The notes below the pieces were generated by a model that did no database searches, was not told where the DNA came from, and saw only the letters and a program-made list of their open reading frames with translations. Shown here piece after piece: positions 9,965-20,380 of a stretch of DNA of 64,000 bases. The translations under genes and the position numbers were made by a program. Every line of letters begins with the position of its first letter. The first letter of the stretch is position 1. Location: the NCBI RefSeq assembly GCF_000143415.4, contig NW_003314283.1, positions 804,230 through 868,229 of the forward strand. The letters run 5' to 3'. The stretch is from Selaginella moellendorffii (lineage: Eukaryota; Streptophyta; Lycopodiopsida; Selaginellales; Selaginellaceae).

Positions 9965-10923
9965 TGGTGTCATTCAATCATCCATGTGAAGCATCACTTT
10001 CCAGCAAGTTTTCAATGACAATTTTGCAGACAAAGTTTAACAACGACGTCTACTCGTGCTCTACTTGTTTGGTATATTTCTACTTTAACTATAGACTTGG
10101 ACTCACGGTGTTTGGTTCTCGTATTATGTGTCTTAAGATTGACAACTCTTACAATCAAATCAAAACGATTGTTCACGAGATTCCAGCTTCCACCCTCAAT
10201 CCATGAGACCCTTACGACGTTTCAGCTCTGGCTACCAGGCAAGAAATCAAAGCTTCCCGCAGGATGTGACGTGAGTCGTGCAAAGCCGCCGGTCTATTGT
10301 GTGGTGATGAACATCACTCCCTTCATCAGCTCTTTCACCAGCCAGATTCAGCGAAAGTGAATAATTTTTTGTACATTGGACCCAAAGATTTTTCCACTTT
10401 GCACAACTCTGTGGGGATAATAGGTTTTTGCACATTTGAAGGTAAGAATGCACGCTTGAGAGAGTGATTTTAAAACTTGGACATTCTTCAAACCCTGAGG
10501 GCAACCATTTCTGAAAAATCCTAAAGAATATTATCCCACGGACTTTCATTTTTCTTAACACAACCAAATGATGACGTCATTACTTTGCCTTTTTGATTTG
10601 GCGATGTCCCAAGTCGCCGGGATCAAGCACCAGATCAAGTCTTATCACGTCTCCACAAAGTCCACTTCGACCCTTCCCAAGCTCGAGTTGGTGGAGACGA
10701 AGGTGGTGGCTGCATCGCCTGTCACCCCATGACTTTCCCATTCGCCATCTTCATGTGGCACACGATACGGGAGAAGTTCTTCCAAGAAGACGAAGCCTGC
10801 CACGGTGAAAGTTTGTCTTATGATTTCGAACCTTCTCACATCTCTTTTAAGATTCTCAACACCAGGCCCAGCGTGGTAGAGGTCTGTCACTGGCTTCCTA
10901 CTTCTCATCTCGTGTGGTATTAA
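9965..10923 (+). pseudogene. Old degenerate BURP-domain pseudogene, second copy
   Basis: Homologous to 1165-2067. The BURP end is readable from about 10720, with FPFAIFMWHT in place of a CH pair, a shortened segment before DFEPSHISFK, and then CHWLP and HLVWY to 10923. It has kept the last CH pair, which the unit-1 copy has lost. No continuous frame covers the whole domain. Confidence 0.7.
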
Positions 10924-11251
10924 GCTCCAAGCCTGCCAGGAAATGGAATGCATGATCGAAGCAACTACACAAAATTACCTTGAGTGGTAATCCCTTGTGA
11001 GTGTGAGATCGAAAATAAAGACGTTTATCGTTGTTCGTTTATCTCTTTGGATAGTTCCAACGCTAATCGAAAATAGATTGTGGAATAGAGTTCTCTTAGA
11101 GAGCGGCTACAAGGCAAACAAGGATAAATTTCTTCCGAGGTATAAATGCTTGCGAGAACCAGTCGACACCCCGTAACAGAATTAGATACGAGATTTGCCC
11201 CGACCTTTGTTTCTGTCAAAGTTTCATTTCACTTATTTTAGATACTTGTTA

Positions 11252-13138
11252 CTATGTGTTCGATTTCTTCACCTGTGGAAAGAAAAAAAGATCAAACAAA
11301 GAGAAAGAAGCGAACATTCAGTACCTTCTTCAGGTATAACTTATGGAACTTGAGCGCTTTTTGGCACGCTCGGTATGCGTCTATCTTGCCGCTCATATCG
11401 TTCAAAGCCTGCGACGTATATTGTTACCAGGGAAAATGAGGAAAAAAGGAAAGCATTAAACTGTTCCTCACCCTCACGACTTCGTCCAGGCCTTGAATTC
11501 TCTTTATAAACTTGGATCGTAGCAGCACCAAGATCCCGGCTACAAAGAAAACTGCCAGGGACGGATGCTCGTTGAGGGCTCTTGGCGATCCATACTTAAT
11601 GTTCCGCTTTGCAAATCTACCTCCAGCTCTATAGTCCGGCTGTGCGTTGTCAATGTGACCATCCGGGGACTCCATGTAGAGAATTTGAAGGTCGGGATGG
11701 TACTCGAAAGCCCACATCATCTACAAAGAAAGAAAAGCTCGCGTGGGCGAAAGAACATAAACATTTCACAACGGTTGGACTTACCTCCCAGAGGGTGAGC
11801 GTATCAACGAACGAAAACTCCCGGCGAAAGTTAACCATGAGCATTCGAAACGCAAAAATATAGTTGCTCCCTCCAAGTGCCTCTACAAAAAAAGGTCGGC
11901 AAAGACCTTCATCTTCGAAATCCTCACCTAGAGTTCTATGAAGCTTTGGATCGATTACTCGCATGGCAGCTGCGAGGAAGGAGAGCTCCTTCTGAACCCC
12001 CATCATCTTATTCGTGCACCTGAAATTTTCCCGCTTGCCAACATCAAACGTGATAAACTTCAATGAACGGTACTAAGCGATATAAAATCTTGAGAAGCGC
12101 TTTGCAAAAAACGTACCACTCGACGCATCAGGCACTTGAAGCACCAAAAGGCGTCAGCCTCGTCCGGGAAAAGGAGCACCATCGGCGAGCAAAGATCGCT
12201 CATACCTTGACAGTAGCCAACCTCCTCGTCGATCCAAGCGTACACTGCCAGGATGTCCCAGAGCTTTCCCAAGTTCTTGGGATCCTCGTAAAACTCTAAA
12301 ACTCTATCCGTGCGAACTACATCCAGTCCTGCAAAGCGAAAGTGAGCACGCGAAACAGAAAAATAATCATACCAATCTGGTGGAGGAGAACTTTCCACTG
12401 GACAATCTTTGCGCTCGGCGATGGATCCAGCACTCCATTTATTGTCTGCTCTTCAATGGATTCTGCTAATACTTGGACAGAAAGTGAAAAGCCCGAAGCA
12501 AACAAAGAAGTAACCACCTGGATTATTCTCCTCCATGGAAACTCCGTCGGCATTCATTCGCGGCGATATCACAACTTCGCCACTTCCAACGGCCGCATCC
12601 ATTCTCTTACACTCGGCCTTGAGCTTCAAGTATTTGTCACTGTAAAAACCAACGCGGTTTCTCTCGCAGATCAAATCCAATCGATAAAACAAGCCAAAGT
12701 ATCTACCGTCGCGATTGACGAAGCTCTTCCCTTTCGGCAGCATTGCTGCCGGGGGAGTAAACACCCAAAAGAAACTCCCAGACGTGAGCGCGAATCTCCG
12801 ACGCAACGCCCTACAGGAAAGAAGAAGAGACTTCGCTACTGGAAATGCAGCACAAGATTTACCCCTCTTTCGATGTGCCGAAGAACTCGCTTCACATTGA
12901 GCCGCCCTTGCGCGTCAAACGCAGCCCGCCATTTCTCCGCCGAGAGCTTCCTCCGCCTCCGCCTCTAAATCGATCAAACCACAGCTCAGATCGACACAAA
13001 TCCAGCCGAGAATCCGTCACAAACCGGCACGGAGCTCGTCGCCACATCCTGACACTCGCTCCGGACCCTGTAAATCTCGGAATCATCCTCCATAGAGAAG
13101 CCTTGCCTCTGCTCGCTCGCGCAGGCCAGCAGCGGCAT
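11252..13138 (-). CDS. GYP7-like TBC-domain Rab GTPase-activating protein
   Basis: Proposed 11 exons: 13138-13025, 12964-12863, 12810-12707, 12639-12518, 12462-12373, 12328-12117, 12033-11928, 11882-11785, 11720-11472, 11408-11325, 11272-11252. Phases agree throughout, giving 433 residues, the usual size for plant GYP7-like proteins. An alternative start is the ATG at 13093. Near the N-terminus KWRAAFDAQGRL is followed by RAHVWEFLLGVYSPGS, typical of the family. The arginine finger DVVRT is near residue 183 and the glutamine finger YCQGMSD near 216. Such proteins speed GTP hydrolysis by Rab GTPases in membrane traffic. The gene shares a 184-bp divergent promoter with the PPR gene. All introns are about 50-80 bp. 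A truncated duplicate is at 2381-3706. Confidence 0.9.
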
Positions 13139-13322
13139 CCTGCGCCTCACGGATCGCGCAGATCGACAGCCCGGAGCCTCCGCATTGCGTCGCGGAGCTC
13201 TACACTCTCTATAGAACCCTAAACTCTCGTTAAGTAATCGTTCGAATATGCTCCATTCCTTGCTCCGGTTCGAATCCCGTAGCTAACGTTTAATTTTTAT
13301 TCCACATTGTAACTATGTTGCC
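13139..13322. promoter_or_regulatory. Bidirectional promoter, TBC gene and PPR gene
   Basis: Only 184 bp separate the start codons of the two divergent genes, so core promoters and 5' UTRs of both must fit here. In unit 1 the TBC-proximal part of this region was lost in the deletion that truncated the TBC gene. Confidence 0.65.
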
Positions 13323-14987
13323 ATGGACAAAGCCCAGTGCGTGGAGCTCATTCGATCGTGCAAAAGCCTCCCAATGGCCCAGGAGATCCACAAATGCATC
13401 CAGGCGAATCCACCACTCCCACCACACGAGAGCCTCTTTGTCTCCAACAATCTCCTCGCACTGTTTAACCAATTTGGCAGCCTCGTAAATGCCCGAAGCG
13501 TCTTTGATCGCATCGAGAACAAGGATGTTTTCTCGCTGGTTCTTATGATCTGCGGCTACTCTCGCAGTGGGCAAGTTTCCAATGCAAAAGCCATTTTTGA
13601 TTCCATACCCGAGAAGAATCTTACAAGCTGGAACACTATGGTGGCAGCATATGCCAAGAATGGGTATCTGGACGAGGCAGAAGTTTTGTTTCAAGAGATG
13701 CCATTTCATGATGCCGTGTCATGCAACACGCTCATAGCTGCACACTCGCAAAGAGGGCATTTGGATACTGCAAAGGGGATCTTTGATGACATGCTTTTTA
13801 AAACTCTACCATGCTGGAATGCCATGCTGTTTGCATATGCCACAGGTCGGGATCTTGTACAAGCAAGACAGACATTTCACTCAATGCCTGCTCGAAATCT
13901 GATCTCTTGGACATCATTCTTAAACGCACTAATCATGGAGGAAGATCTTCAAATGACTAGAAAATGTTTTAACGAAATGCCCTGCTGGAATCTGTTTGCC
14001 TGTAACTCAGTACTTTCCGCATATGCCCGAAAGGGGAATCTTCTCGAAGCCATGCTAACCTTTGACACAATGCTCGAGAGGGATATAATCACTTACACAA
14101 ACATGCTGGAAGCTTTCATCCACAACGGTTGCCTCTTTGAAGCCAGCAATTTGTTCTCGCGGATGCCACAGCGGGATCTCGTGGCCTACACCGTAATGCA
14201 ATCGGCCTACGCTCAAAACTGCGAGCTCGAGAGAGCCGAGGCCATCTTCAACTCCATGCCGCAGCGTGATCTGGTCGCTTGGAACGCCATGATCGGGGCT
14301 TACTCCCAACACGGCCGAGTCGAGCAAGCAAAGTTTCTCTTTGATTCCATGGCCGAGAGAAACTTGGTCTCCTGGACCTCAATGCTCACGGCTTACACAA
14401 TAAGTGGCTACTTCTCGCAAGCAAAGCTCGTCTTTCTCGACATGTCCGAGCAAAACTCCGTCTCGTGGAATGCCATCCTTTGCATGTATGCTCAGCACGG
14501 CCATTTGAGCTCCGCAAGGAAGATTTTCGATGCCATGCCCGAGCAAGGAGTGGTATCATGGAGCGCCATGCTCGCTGCCCACGTGAGAAACTTGTCCTCT
14601 TCCCGTGCTCTCGAGCTCTTTGACGAGATGAAAGCTTTGCATTGTCCCGACGAAGCTTGCTTCTTCTCGGCTATGGTTTCGTTTGGGCAGCAAGGCTGCA
14701 TCTCCAGAGCCAAGTCTTGCTTTGGTTCCATGGTGGCCGACTATGAAGTGGCGCCATCAAAGCAGCACTACTGTTGCATGGTGGATTTGCTCGTTCGATC
14801 TGGGAGAAGTTTGGAGGCCGAGGAACTTGTGTTGGCCATGCCTTTTGAGCCCAGTAACTTGGAATGGTCGTGCTTGCTACGTGAAAGAAACTCCAGCTCG
14901 ATGTTAATCACCAGAGGCAAGCATGCTTTAAGATCAAGTTCCTCAGATGGAGCGGTATACGTGCTGCTTGCCAATGCATTAACTTGA
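13323..14987 (+). CDS. PLS-type pentatricopeptide repeat protein
   Basis: Single-exon gene, 554 residues. It starts MDKAQCVELIRSCKSL, a common opening of plant PLS PPR proteins, and continues with consecutive repeats of about 31 residues of the S type (SWNAMIGAYSQHGRVEQAKF, VSWTSMLTAYTISGYFSQAK and others). The end contains HYCCMVDLLVRSGRSLEAEEL and then the start of an E-like region (LEWSCLLRERN, YVLLANALT). There is no complete E domain and no DYW deaminase domain, so the protein is shorter than full PLS-DYW editing factors. PPR proteins bind organellar RNA sequence-specifically. No clear transit peptide is visible at this start. The close paralog at 3829-5440 is dead. Confidence 0.9.
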   Translation: MDKAQCVELIRSCKSLPMAQEIHKCIQANPPLPPHESLFVSNNLLALFNQFGSLVNARSVFDRIENKDVFSLVLMICGYSRSGQVSNAKAIFDSIPEKNLTSWNTMVAAYAKNGYLDEAEVLFQEMPFHDAVSCNTLIAAHSQRGHLDTAKGIFDDMLFKTLPCWNAMLFAYATGRDLVQARQTFHSMPARNLISWTSFLNALIMEEDLQMTRKCFNEMPCWNLFACNSVLSAYARKGNLLEAMLTFDTMLERDIITYTNMLEAFIHNGCLFEASNLFSRMPQRDLVAYTVMQSAYAQNCELERAEAIFNSMPQRDLVAWNAMIGAYSQHGRVEQAKFLFDSMAERNLVSWTSMLTAYTISGYFSQAKLVFLDMSEQNSVSWNAILCMYAQHGHLSSARKIFDAMPEQGVVSWSAMLAAHVRNLSSSRALELFDEMKALHCPDEACFFSAMVSFGQQGCISRAKSCFGSMVADYEVAPSKQHYCCMVDLLVRSGRSLEAEELVLAMPFEPSNLEWSCLLRERNSSSMLITRGKHALRSSSSDGAVYVLLANALT

Positions 14988-15730
14988 AAGCTAAATATGA
15001 AACCTGTAGATTAAAAAGATGGCTCATTTCAAGGGCTTTATTTCACAATGGCACTTGAGTAAGTTCTGGTTTTGCTGCCTCTATGTCTCCTTCAGTTTGG
15101 GTTGCCACACAGATAGTCGATTGGCTTCCTGGTCAGCCCATGGTCAGCCTTAATCAGTATGCTGGAAGAGGGGTGTGGTCTCTTCTACTGGTTCTATGAG
15201 GCCGAATGTTCTCCACTTGCTCTTGCTCAATGGAGGAAGATAGACACATTTAATAGCACTTTTATACAAAAAGGTGCAAAGATAGTTAAAGAAGCTAGTT
15301 ATTAATATTAGTGCATCCAATAGAGACAACGATTTTTACATGGGAAAGCTATGCAGGTTTCTTTCCTTATGAAGTTGTCAAATTTGGTTGATTATTCATT
15401 CTGTAGGTCTTTATATTCCAACTTTTGGCACTGGAGATTTTGGCTAAAACCAAGCACCTATATCAACCTTAAGGGAATTGCTGTAAGTGCCAAATGATAG
15501 TTATCAACTTCTTTTATAATTGTTTTTGGGCTGTATAGATTGGAAATGTGTGGACTCATTCAACAAATTGATGGTCCTAGCATGTATGAGTTTTAATATA
15601 CCCACTCAGTGATCTCGGAGGAAACATAGAAGGCCATGGATTGTCACGACACGAAACCACTCAGTGATCTCGGAGGAAACATAGAAGGCCATGGATTGTC
15701 ACGACACGAAATCTTATGATAATGTAGAAC
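14988..15730. other. Intergenic, with right end of duplication unit 2 and a 55-bp tandem duplication
   Basis: No gene seen. Unit-2 similarity ends near 15313. At 15602-15711 a 55-bp segment beginning CCACTCAGTGATCTCGGAGG occurs twice head to tail without visible differences. Confidence 0.6.
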
Positions 15731-15733
15731 AAA

Positions 15734-16021
15734 GTGTTGATTCGAGCAAGGAAATATAAATCTATACAACATTCTGGAGGACAATCTCCAGGACTGTGTC
15801 AAAAGCTCACATCAGTTCACTCTGAACAAGGTATGCAAAACCAGACTGAAAATTTTCCTACATTTTTACATTTAAGGTCACAACAGTTGCATCAAAATAA
15901 GATTGGTTTTGGGGAGAACTTTCAGTGCACAGACCCCATTGATTTCTACCTTAACAGGGAGGCTGTAAAAATTGCCCTTCACACCTGCCACCCAAAATGG
16001 TGGTTGAGCTGCGCCAAGTAA
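15734..16021 (+). pseudogene. Serine carboxypeptidase-like (SCPL) gene fragment
   Basis: The end of this open frame reads TDPIDFYLNREAVKIALH, then PKWWLSCAK before a GTAAGT-type donor. This matches the plant SCPL segment in which a DPC...YLNRxxVxxALH motif is followed by a KWxxCS motif. No catalytic Ser, Asp or His exon is visible nearby, so only one exon or part of it survives. A different SCPL remnant covering the following exons is at 44595-45175. The first 60 codons show nothing recognisable. Confidence 0.5.
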
Positions 16022-16054
16022 GTCTTTATGTCAATCTTGCCTTTTGCTTTGGTA

Positions 16055-16340
16055 CTAAAGTTTAGATTTGTTTATATAGTATTCCATATAGTCAAAAGGA
16101 CGTTGCAGCATAGATGCTGCCGCTATAAGAAGCTGCTCATGAGCCACCTGAAAATCTAGAACTTTAGGCAAGAGAGTCATTTCATCTCTTTCAAACTTTT
16201 TATAATTAATTGAACTTTTGTTGTTGAGCAGTGGAGATATGGATAGTGTTGTCCCAACTTCCAGGACCAAAGCATAGCTGAAAGCTCTCAATCTCTCAGT
16301 GACAGTTTCATGGAGTGTTTCTATACGATAATTTTTTAAA
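16055..16340 (-). other. Unidentified exon-like fragment, partly a dispersed repeat
   Basis: The minus strand reads LRAFSYALVLEVGTTLS and, further on, HEQLLIAAASMLQRPFDYM, which looks protein-coding, but I do not recognise the family. The part at about 16255-16340 recurs at 60948-61030 and 61483-61540, each time in the same orientation, so it belongs to a mobile or duplicated sequence. At 16345-16370 AAGGCCTTGACTTATTCAAGGCCTT forms a perfect short hairpin. Confidence 0.35.
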
Positions 16341-16834
16341 AGGCCTTGACTTATTCAAGGCCTTCATTGCTGGAAGTTTACTCATATTCTATCTAAAATA
16401 TAAATGAAAGATTTATTATTTAAATTGAATATAATTTTTTCAATATTTTATTGACATTGTGTTCAAAGTGTTTGGGAGGCTTAAGGTCTAGATTATCTTT
16501 GTATAGTCCGTCAAAACATCTTTTTTATAAGCTCATATTAAACATGTATACATGTACACAAACTTATCCTTTGAAATGTATACATTCTATAAGCATAAGG
16601 CCTATTAAATCATATATATAATATATAGCTTCTGGAAATAGGTAGGACAACATGCTTGTTTATTTTAAATTGCTCAGTTGGGTGCCAAATGATTTAAAAC
16701 GTGTACAAATAATAATAAAACATTTAGAAAATTATACTACAATTTAAAATTGTCTTTTAAAGCCTTTAATTGTATCATTAAAAATTTCCATCTGATTATT
16801 TATTTTAGTATTTTATTTTATTAATATATTCAAG
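16341..16834. other. AT-rich intergenic region
   Basis: No gene, RNA or clear element found. A (TA)-rich stretch lies near 16610-16630. Confidence 0.5.
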
Positions 16835-17411
16835 TCATACCAAATCAGTTCTTGAAGAAGGTGGAGGGCAAAAGAATAAAGACCCAAAATGATTTTTTAC
16901 CAGAAAGTTCAAATTTATAAATGATGTCTTAGGATAGTGTTTTGGAGTTGGACAGCTTGCATATAAAATAGAACCAATTAATGTAATGGAGTTTATATCA
17001 CAAGATATGGTAAAATCAGCTCCTCTATTTAGCCTTCCATCAATATTTGATATACCATTTGAAAGATCAAGCATAACAATGCCAAATCCTCCATCCCCAG
17101 TTTTTGTAGTAGCAACGAGCATAACAATTTTAACATTTTTATATACCCTTAAAAATATATTTGAGGAACTTGCTTCAAATCTACCACAAATATCCTGTAA
17201 AACAAAAAAAACATTATGACAACAATAAAAATAAAAGTCCTACATGTGGAATTTGTTCTACAGAAATAGTATCTGTAATATTCATCCATAATTTAGTCCT
17301 ATTAGTACCAACAATCTTATCCATAGATTCACTTGAATTAAATCCATAAGTACTAAAACAAGCTATAAGTATTATTAGCAGTAGCAAACATATATTTGTG
17401 ATATGTGCCAT
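16835..17411 (-). CDS. Secreted cyanovirin-N homology (CVNH)-like lectin candidate
   Basis: Proposed exon 1 17411-17244, intron 17243-17195 (GTAGGA...TTTACAG), exon 2 17194-16835, 175 residues. The protein begins with a strong signal peptide (MAHITNICLLLLIILIACF). After a spacer two related halves can be read. The first ends LDLSNGISNIDGRL. The second has DFTISC, then ITLIGSILYASC, then FINLNFLVKNHFGSL. The order aspartate-phenylalanine...cysteine, hydrophobic-glycine-serine, alanine-serine-cysteine, I-N/D-L-N and N-x-D/F-G-x-L is the CVNH pattern. CVNH proteins are small glycan-binding lectins known from cyanobacteria, filamentous fungi and ferns. Sugar-binding activity here is inference. 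The coding sequence is much richer in A/T than the genes of the 46-55 kb island. Confidence 0.6.
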
Positions 17412-17429
17412 ACCTTTCCCATTAATACT

Positions 17430-17450
17430 TCTCGCTATATATAAATCAAA
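17430..17450 (-). promoter_or_regulatory. Possible TATA box of the CVNH-like gene
   Basis: On the minus strand TTTATATATAGC lies about 25-35 bp upstream of the proposed start codon. The distance implies a very short 5' UTR, so it may equally be chance in AT-rich DNA. Confidence 0.3.
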
Positions 17451-18280
17451 AGTTGGTGTTACTTTCTATGTAATGTCATAGTTATTAATGAATGAAAACT
17501 AAATGAACCATAATATTCTTAGGGACCACAAAAACAATATTCTTATTACCCAATAAAAGAAATTATTCTTCTTAAAGTGAAGCTTTTAATTTTTTGTGAT
17601 CTCATTAATTCAAGAATTTTGGGAATCTACCTGTAGATTCTTATATCCAACTCGTAAGCATAATCATATTCTGTAAAAGATGCCATATTTCACATTTCCT
17701 TGCAAATTCAAGAATACATAGATCTATTGGCCTCATTAACCCAAGAGATTAACTGTTCAAGTAGTGATTATCCCAAACTCACTTAAGAACCAAAAGGGAT
17801 TTGTCTACTATATGAATGTGCATGGTCACTGTTGACATCTAAGACATGACATTCTCCCCACATAAGCCTTGACTAGATGCCCTCACTTGATAATGAGGAT
17901 TACATCATTAGCCCTTATGCATAATAAAAACTTCATTCTTGTTCACAAAGATAACATGGTAGTGATTAACACTCCTTCTTGGGCTGGCTTGATGGCTTAT
18001 CCTCTTCAGCCTCTGGAAACATCTAAAAAAAATCTATTTGCGGTTCATTCCTTGTAAACACACTTTCAACTGATAAACATAATAGATTCTCACCTTTAAT
18101 AGCTACTTTATTTAATATGCTATTGTACTATCTCATTCCAAAAATCGATAAAAACTAGAATAACATAGAAAGAACTTATCATTTCTCCTGTTTTGTACCT
18201 CGAGCTTATTGTACTTACAAATTCCTCTTGGAAATCTATAGATTAAATTTTTAATTTTTCTATATTGATTCAAAACCAAA
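17451..18280. other. Intergenic, no recognisable gene
   Basis: AT-rich sequence without an assignable frame. It may include decayed retroelement DNA, since an integrase remnant follows directly. Confidence 0.4.
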
Positions 18281-18550
18281 TCCAAGTTAAAACTTGTTCT
18301 GTGATGCCTTCTGTGTATAAGTCCTACTATATTGGTTTTTATTGTAGGCAACCTTTACAAGTATTTTTCCAATTGCCCCTATTACTTAGAAATGCTATAA
18401 TACAATATCTCCTCAACCACTTAGATAAGTTGTCTAGTCTAGCCATCTGCTTGAGGATGGTCATCACTAATCAGTGTAAGAAGAATTTTTGTGAGCTCAG
18501 AGAAACTCCTCTAAAATCTGCTTGTATAATTAAAATCTCTATCACTTAAT
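18281..18550 (-). mobile_element. Ty3/Gypsy integrase remnant
   Basis: The minus strand reads DDHPQADG followed by VEEIL in the same frame with stops between, matching the HPQTDGQTE...LED core near the end of a Gypsy integrase. Flanks are too decayed to delimit the element. Confidence 0.45.
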
Positions 18551-18704
18551 TATATTTGACATAATATAACTAGATTCTTATGCAAGGGAGGGATTGCCAT
18601 GTATATTGCTACTCATAGCCTCTAATTGATATTTTTATAATACTCCCCATAATACTAATGTGTCTCCATTTCTGTCTTTACTATTTCAAAAAATATATCA
18701 TGAT

Positions 18705-19365
18705 TGTTATGAATGTGACTTTGGGTATCGAAAATTATCTATTGACTAGTTCTTTCAAATATTTTTTCGTTACTGCTACGATAGTAGGAGGTTAGTATTC
18801 TTGGACCCTTTATCAGTCCCTCTTATGCTAATGGAGTTAACTGGGCATTTTGAGTATACTTAAACCAGACAAGTATAAGTATGGAATTCCTACGTGTTAT
18901 TAACTAAGCATACTTAGCCTGGTAAAAAGTTTTTGTCTTATTATGTTTTTCACTGGCTAGTGACAATAACCCTTGTGTATTGAGACTAATCCCTCAATAT
19001 TGCTAGATGATAGCTTACTATGTTTGCCAAACATCCTCGCTATCATGCACTTTATATTAGTTCTATTTGGTCCTAATTATTGTTTATGGTAAGTGTTTAG
19101 ATTTGCTAATTTGGCATATCTACGGAATGTAGAGATTGTTTTGAATACAATGGTATTTGTCCCATGTCTAAATTCACAATCTAGTGCCATTCTATATTTA
19201 ATAAGTCTTGAGTTAATCCTAGAGACTAACTTCTAATACTAAAGATGAGTAAGGGTGAAAGCCCAAAGCATACATTCCTTAAGGGGGGTTATAGGGGGTT
19301 TTAAATGTATAGTAGGGATAGTGAGTAGGTTAAGTATGGTTGACCAACCTAAGGCATAATCTAGT
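18705..19365 (+). repeat. 5' LTR of element B, first part
   Basis: Similar along its length to 42768-43426, for instance GTGACTTTGGGTAT at the start and CCTAAGGCATAATCTAG at the end, where chromovirus G1 begins. Confidence 0.8.
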
Positions 19366-20380
19366 TATAAGGAATCAACTCCTTGAAGTGTCGAAGGCTA
19401 AAGGATCCCTGAGAGCATGACCAAAATGATAAAGAGTTCATTGGATGAGACCGAGACTGAAATCAAGTCCGAGACCGACTCTAAGACTGAGTTGGAGACC
19501 GAGTCCAAGATCTAGTCCGAGACCGAGTCCGAGACAAAGTCCGAGATCGGGTCCAAGACCGAGTTCGAGATAAAGTCCAAGATCCGGTCCGAGATCGAGT
19601 CCAAGACCGAATCCGAAGTTGAGTATGAGATCAAGTATGAGATCAAGTCCAAGATCGAGTCCAAGACCGAGTCCAAATACTAATACAGGTCGTGGAAACT
19701 AGTTTTGAAGGAACTCTTCAGTAGTGCTTCAAAAATGAATTGAGGTTGAGACTGAGGCTGAGGGGCCTTGCGTGGGAGTGAGCATGGACTCGGGTGGTGC
19801 CGAAGGGGCCACCCAAGGAAGTGCTCAAGAGCAGCTCCCACTCCTGGAAGGGAAACTGACTGCAGTGCTCCCCGCTCATGTGAAGTAGTCCCCCATTTAA
19901 GTATCTTGTGGCTCATTGGTCCTCGCCCTTCCTAGGGGCTTGGGCCTTCCCTTTGGGATGGAAGTGGGGGGGGTAGAGGTACCCATACCATGCCATTAGG
20001 CCACGGTGTTTCCCCTGGCGTCCCGAAGCAAGTGTTGCACCCAAGGCTTGGGATTTAGAGGGTCCCATAATCAAATCTTATTGAACCAAGGGATGTTAAG
20101 AACCTGTGGTGTGCTTGGCTGCTTGTGCTTGCGGGGAGTGTAGCCGAACCTTAAGTCCAATCTAACTTAGGAAGAGGGATTGGGAGAGATTTGGGAATCC
20201 GTGGATGGATGGATAATGCTCTGTTGATCGTGCAGTGAGTAATTGAAACTAAGTAGGACCAAGTAGGAGCTGGTACAATAGGTGGAAACCTTGGCGAGGG
20301 AACTTAGCTAAAGCCAAGGTAGTGTTGGTTGGATAGACGAGGTAAATTAGCAAATTAAAAAGGAAAAAGTGTGGCTTACA
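19366..20380 (+). repeat. 5' LTR of G1
   Basis: Matches the G2 LTRs, ending GTGGCTTACA before the primer-binding site. It contains a degenerate GAGTCC/GAGATC hexamer array at about 19440-19680. Confidence 0.85.

Larger units (their letters stand above)
1..15313. repeat. Tandem segmental duplication, units 1-5683 and 8794-15313
   Basis: At the left end the two units correspond with an offset of 8793 bases, at the right end about 9630, the difference being mainly the deletion of about 560 bp in the TBC gene of unit 1 and smaller indels. Order and strand of BURP end, minisatellite remnant, BURP pseudogene, TBC and PPR are the same. Unit 1 may begin left of the window. Confidence 0.93.
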
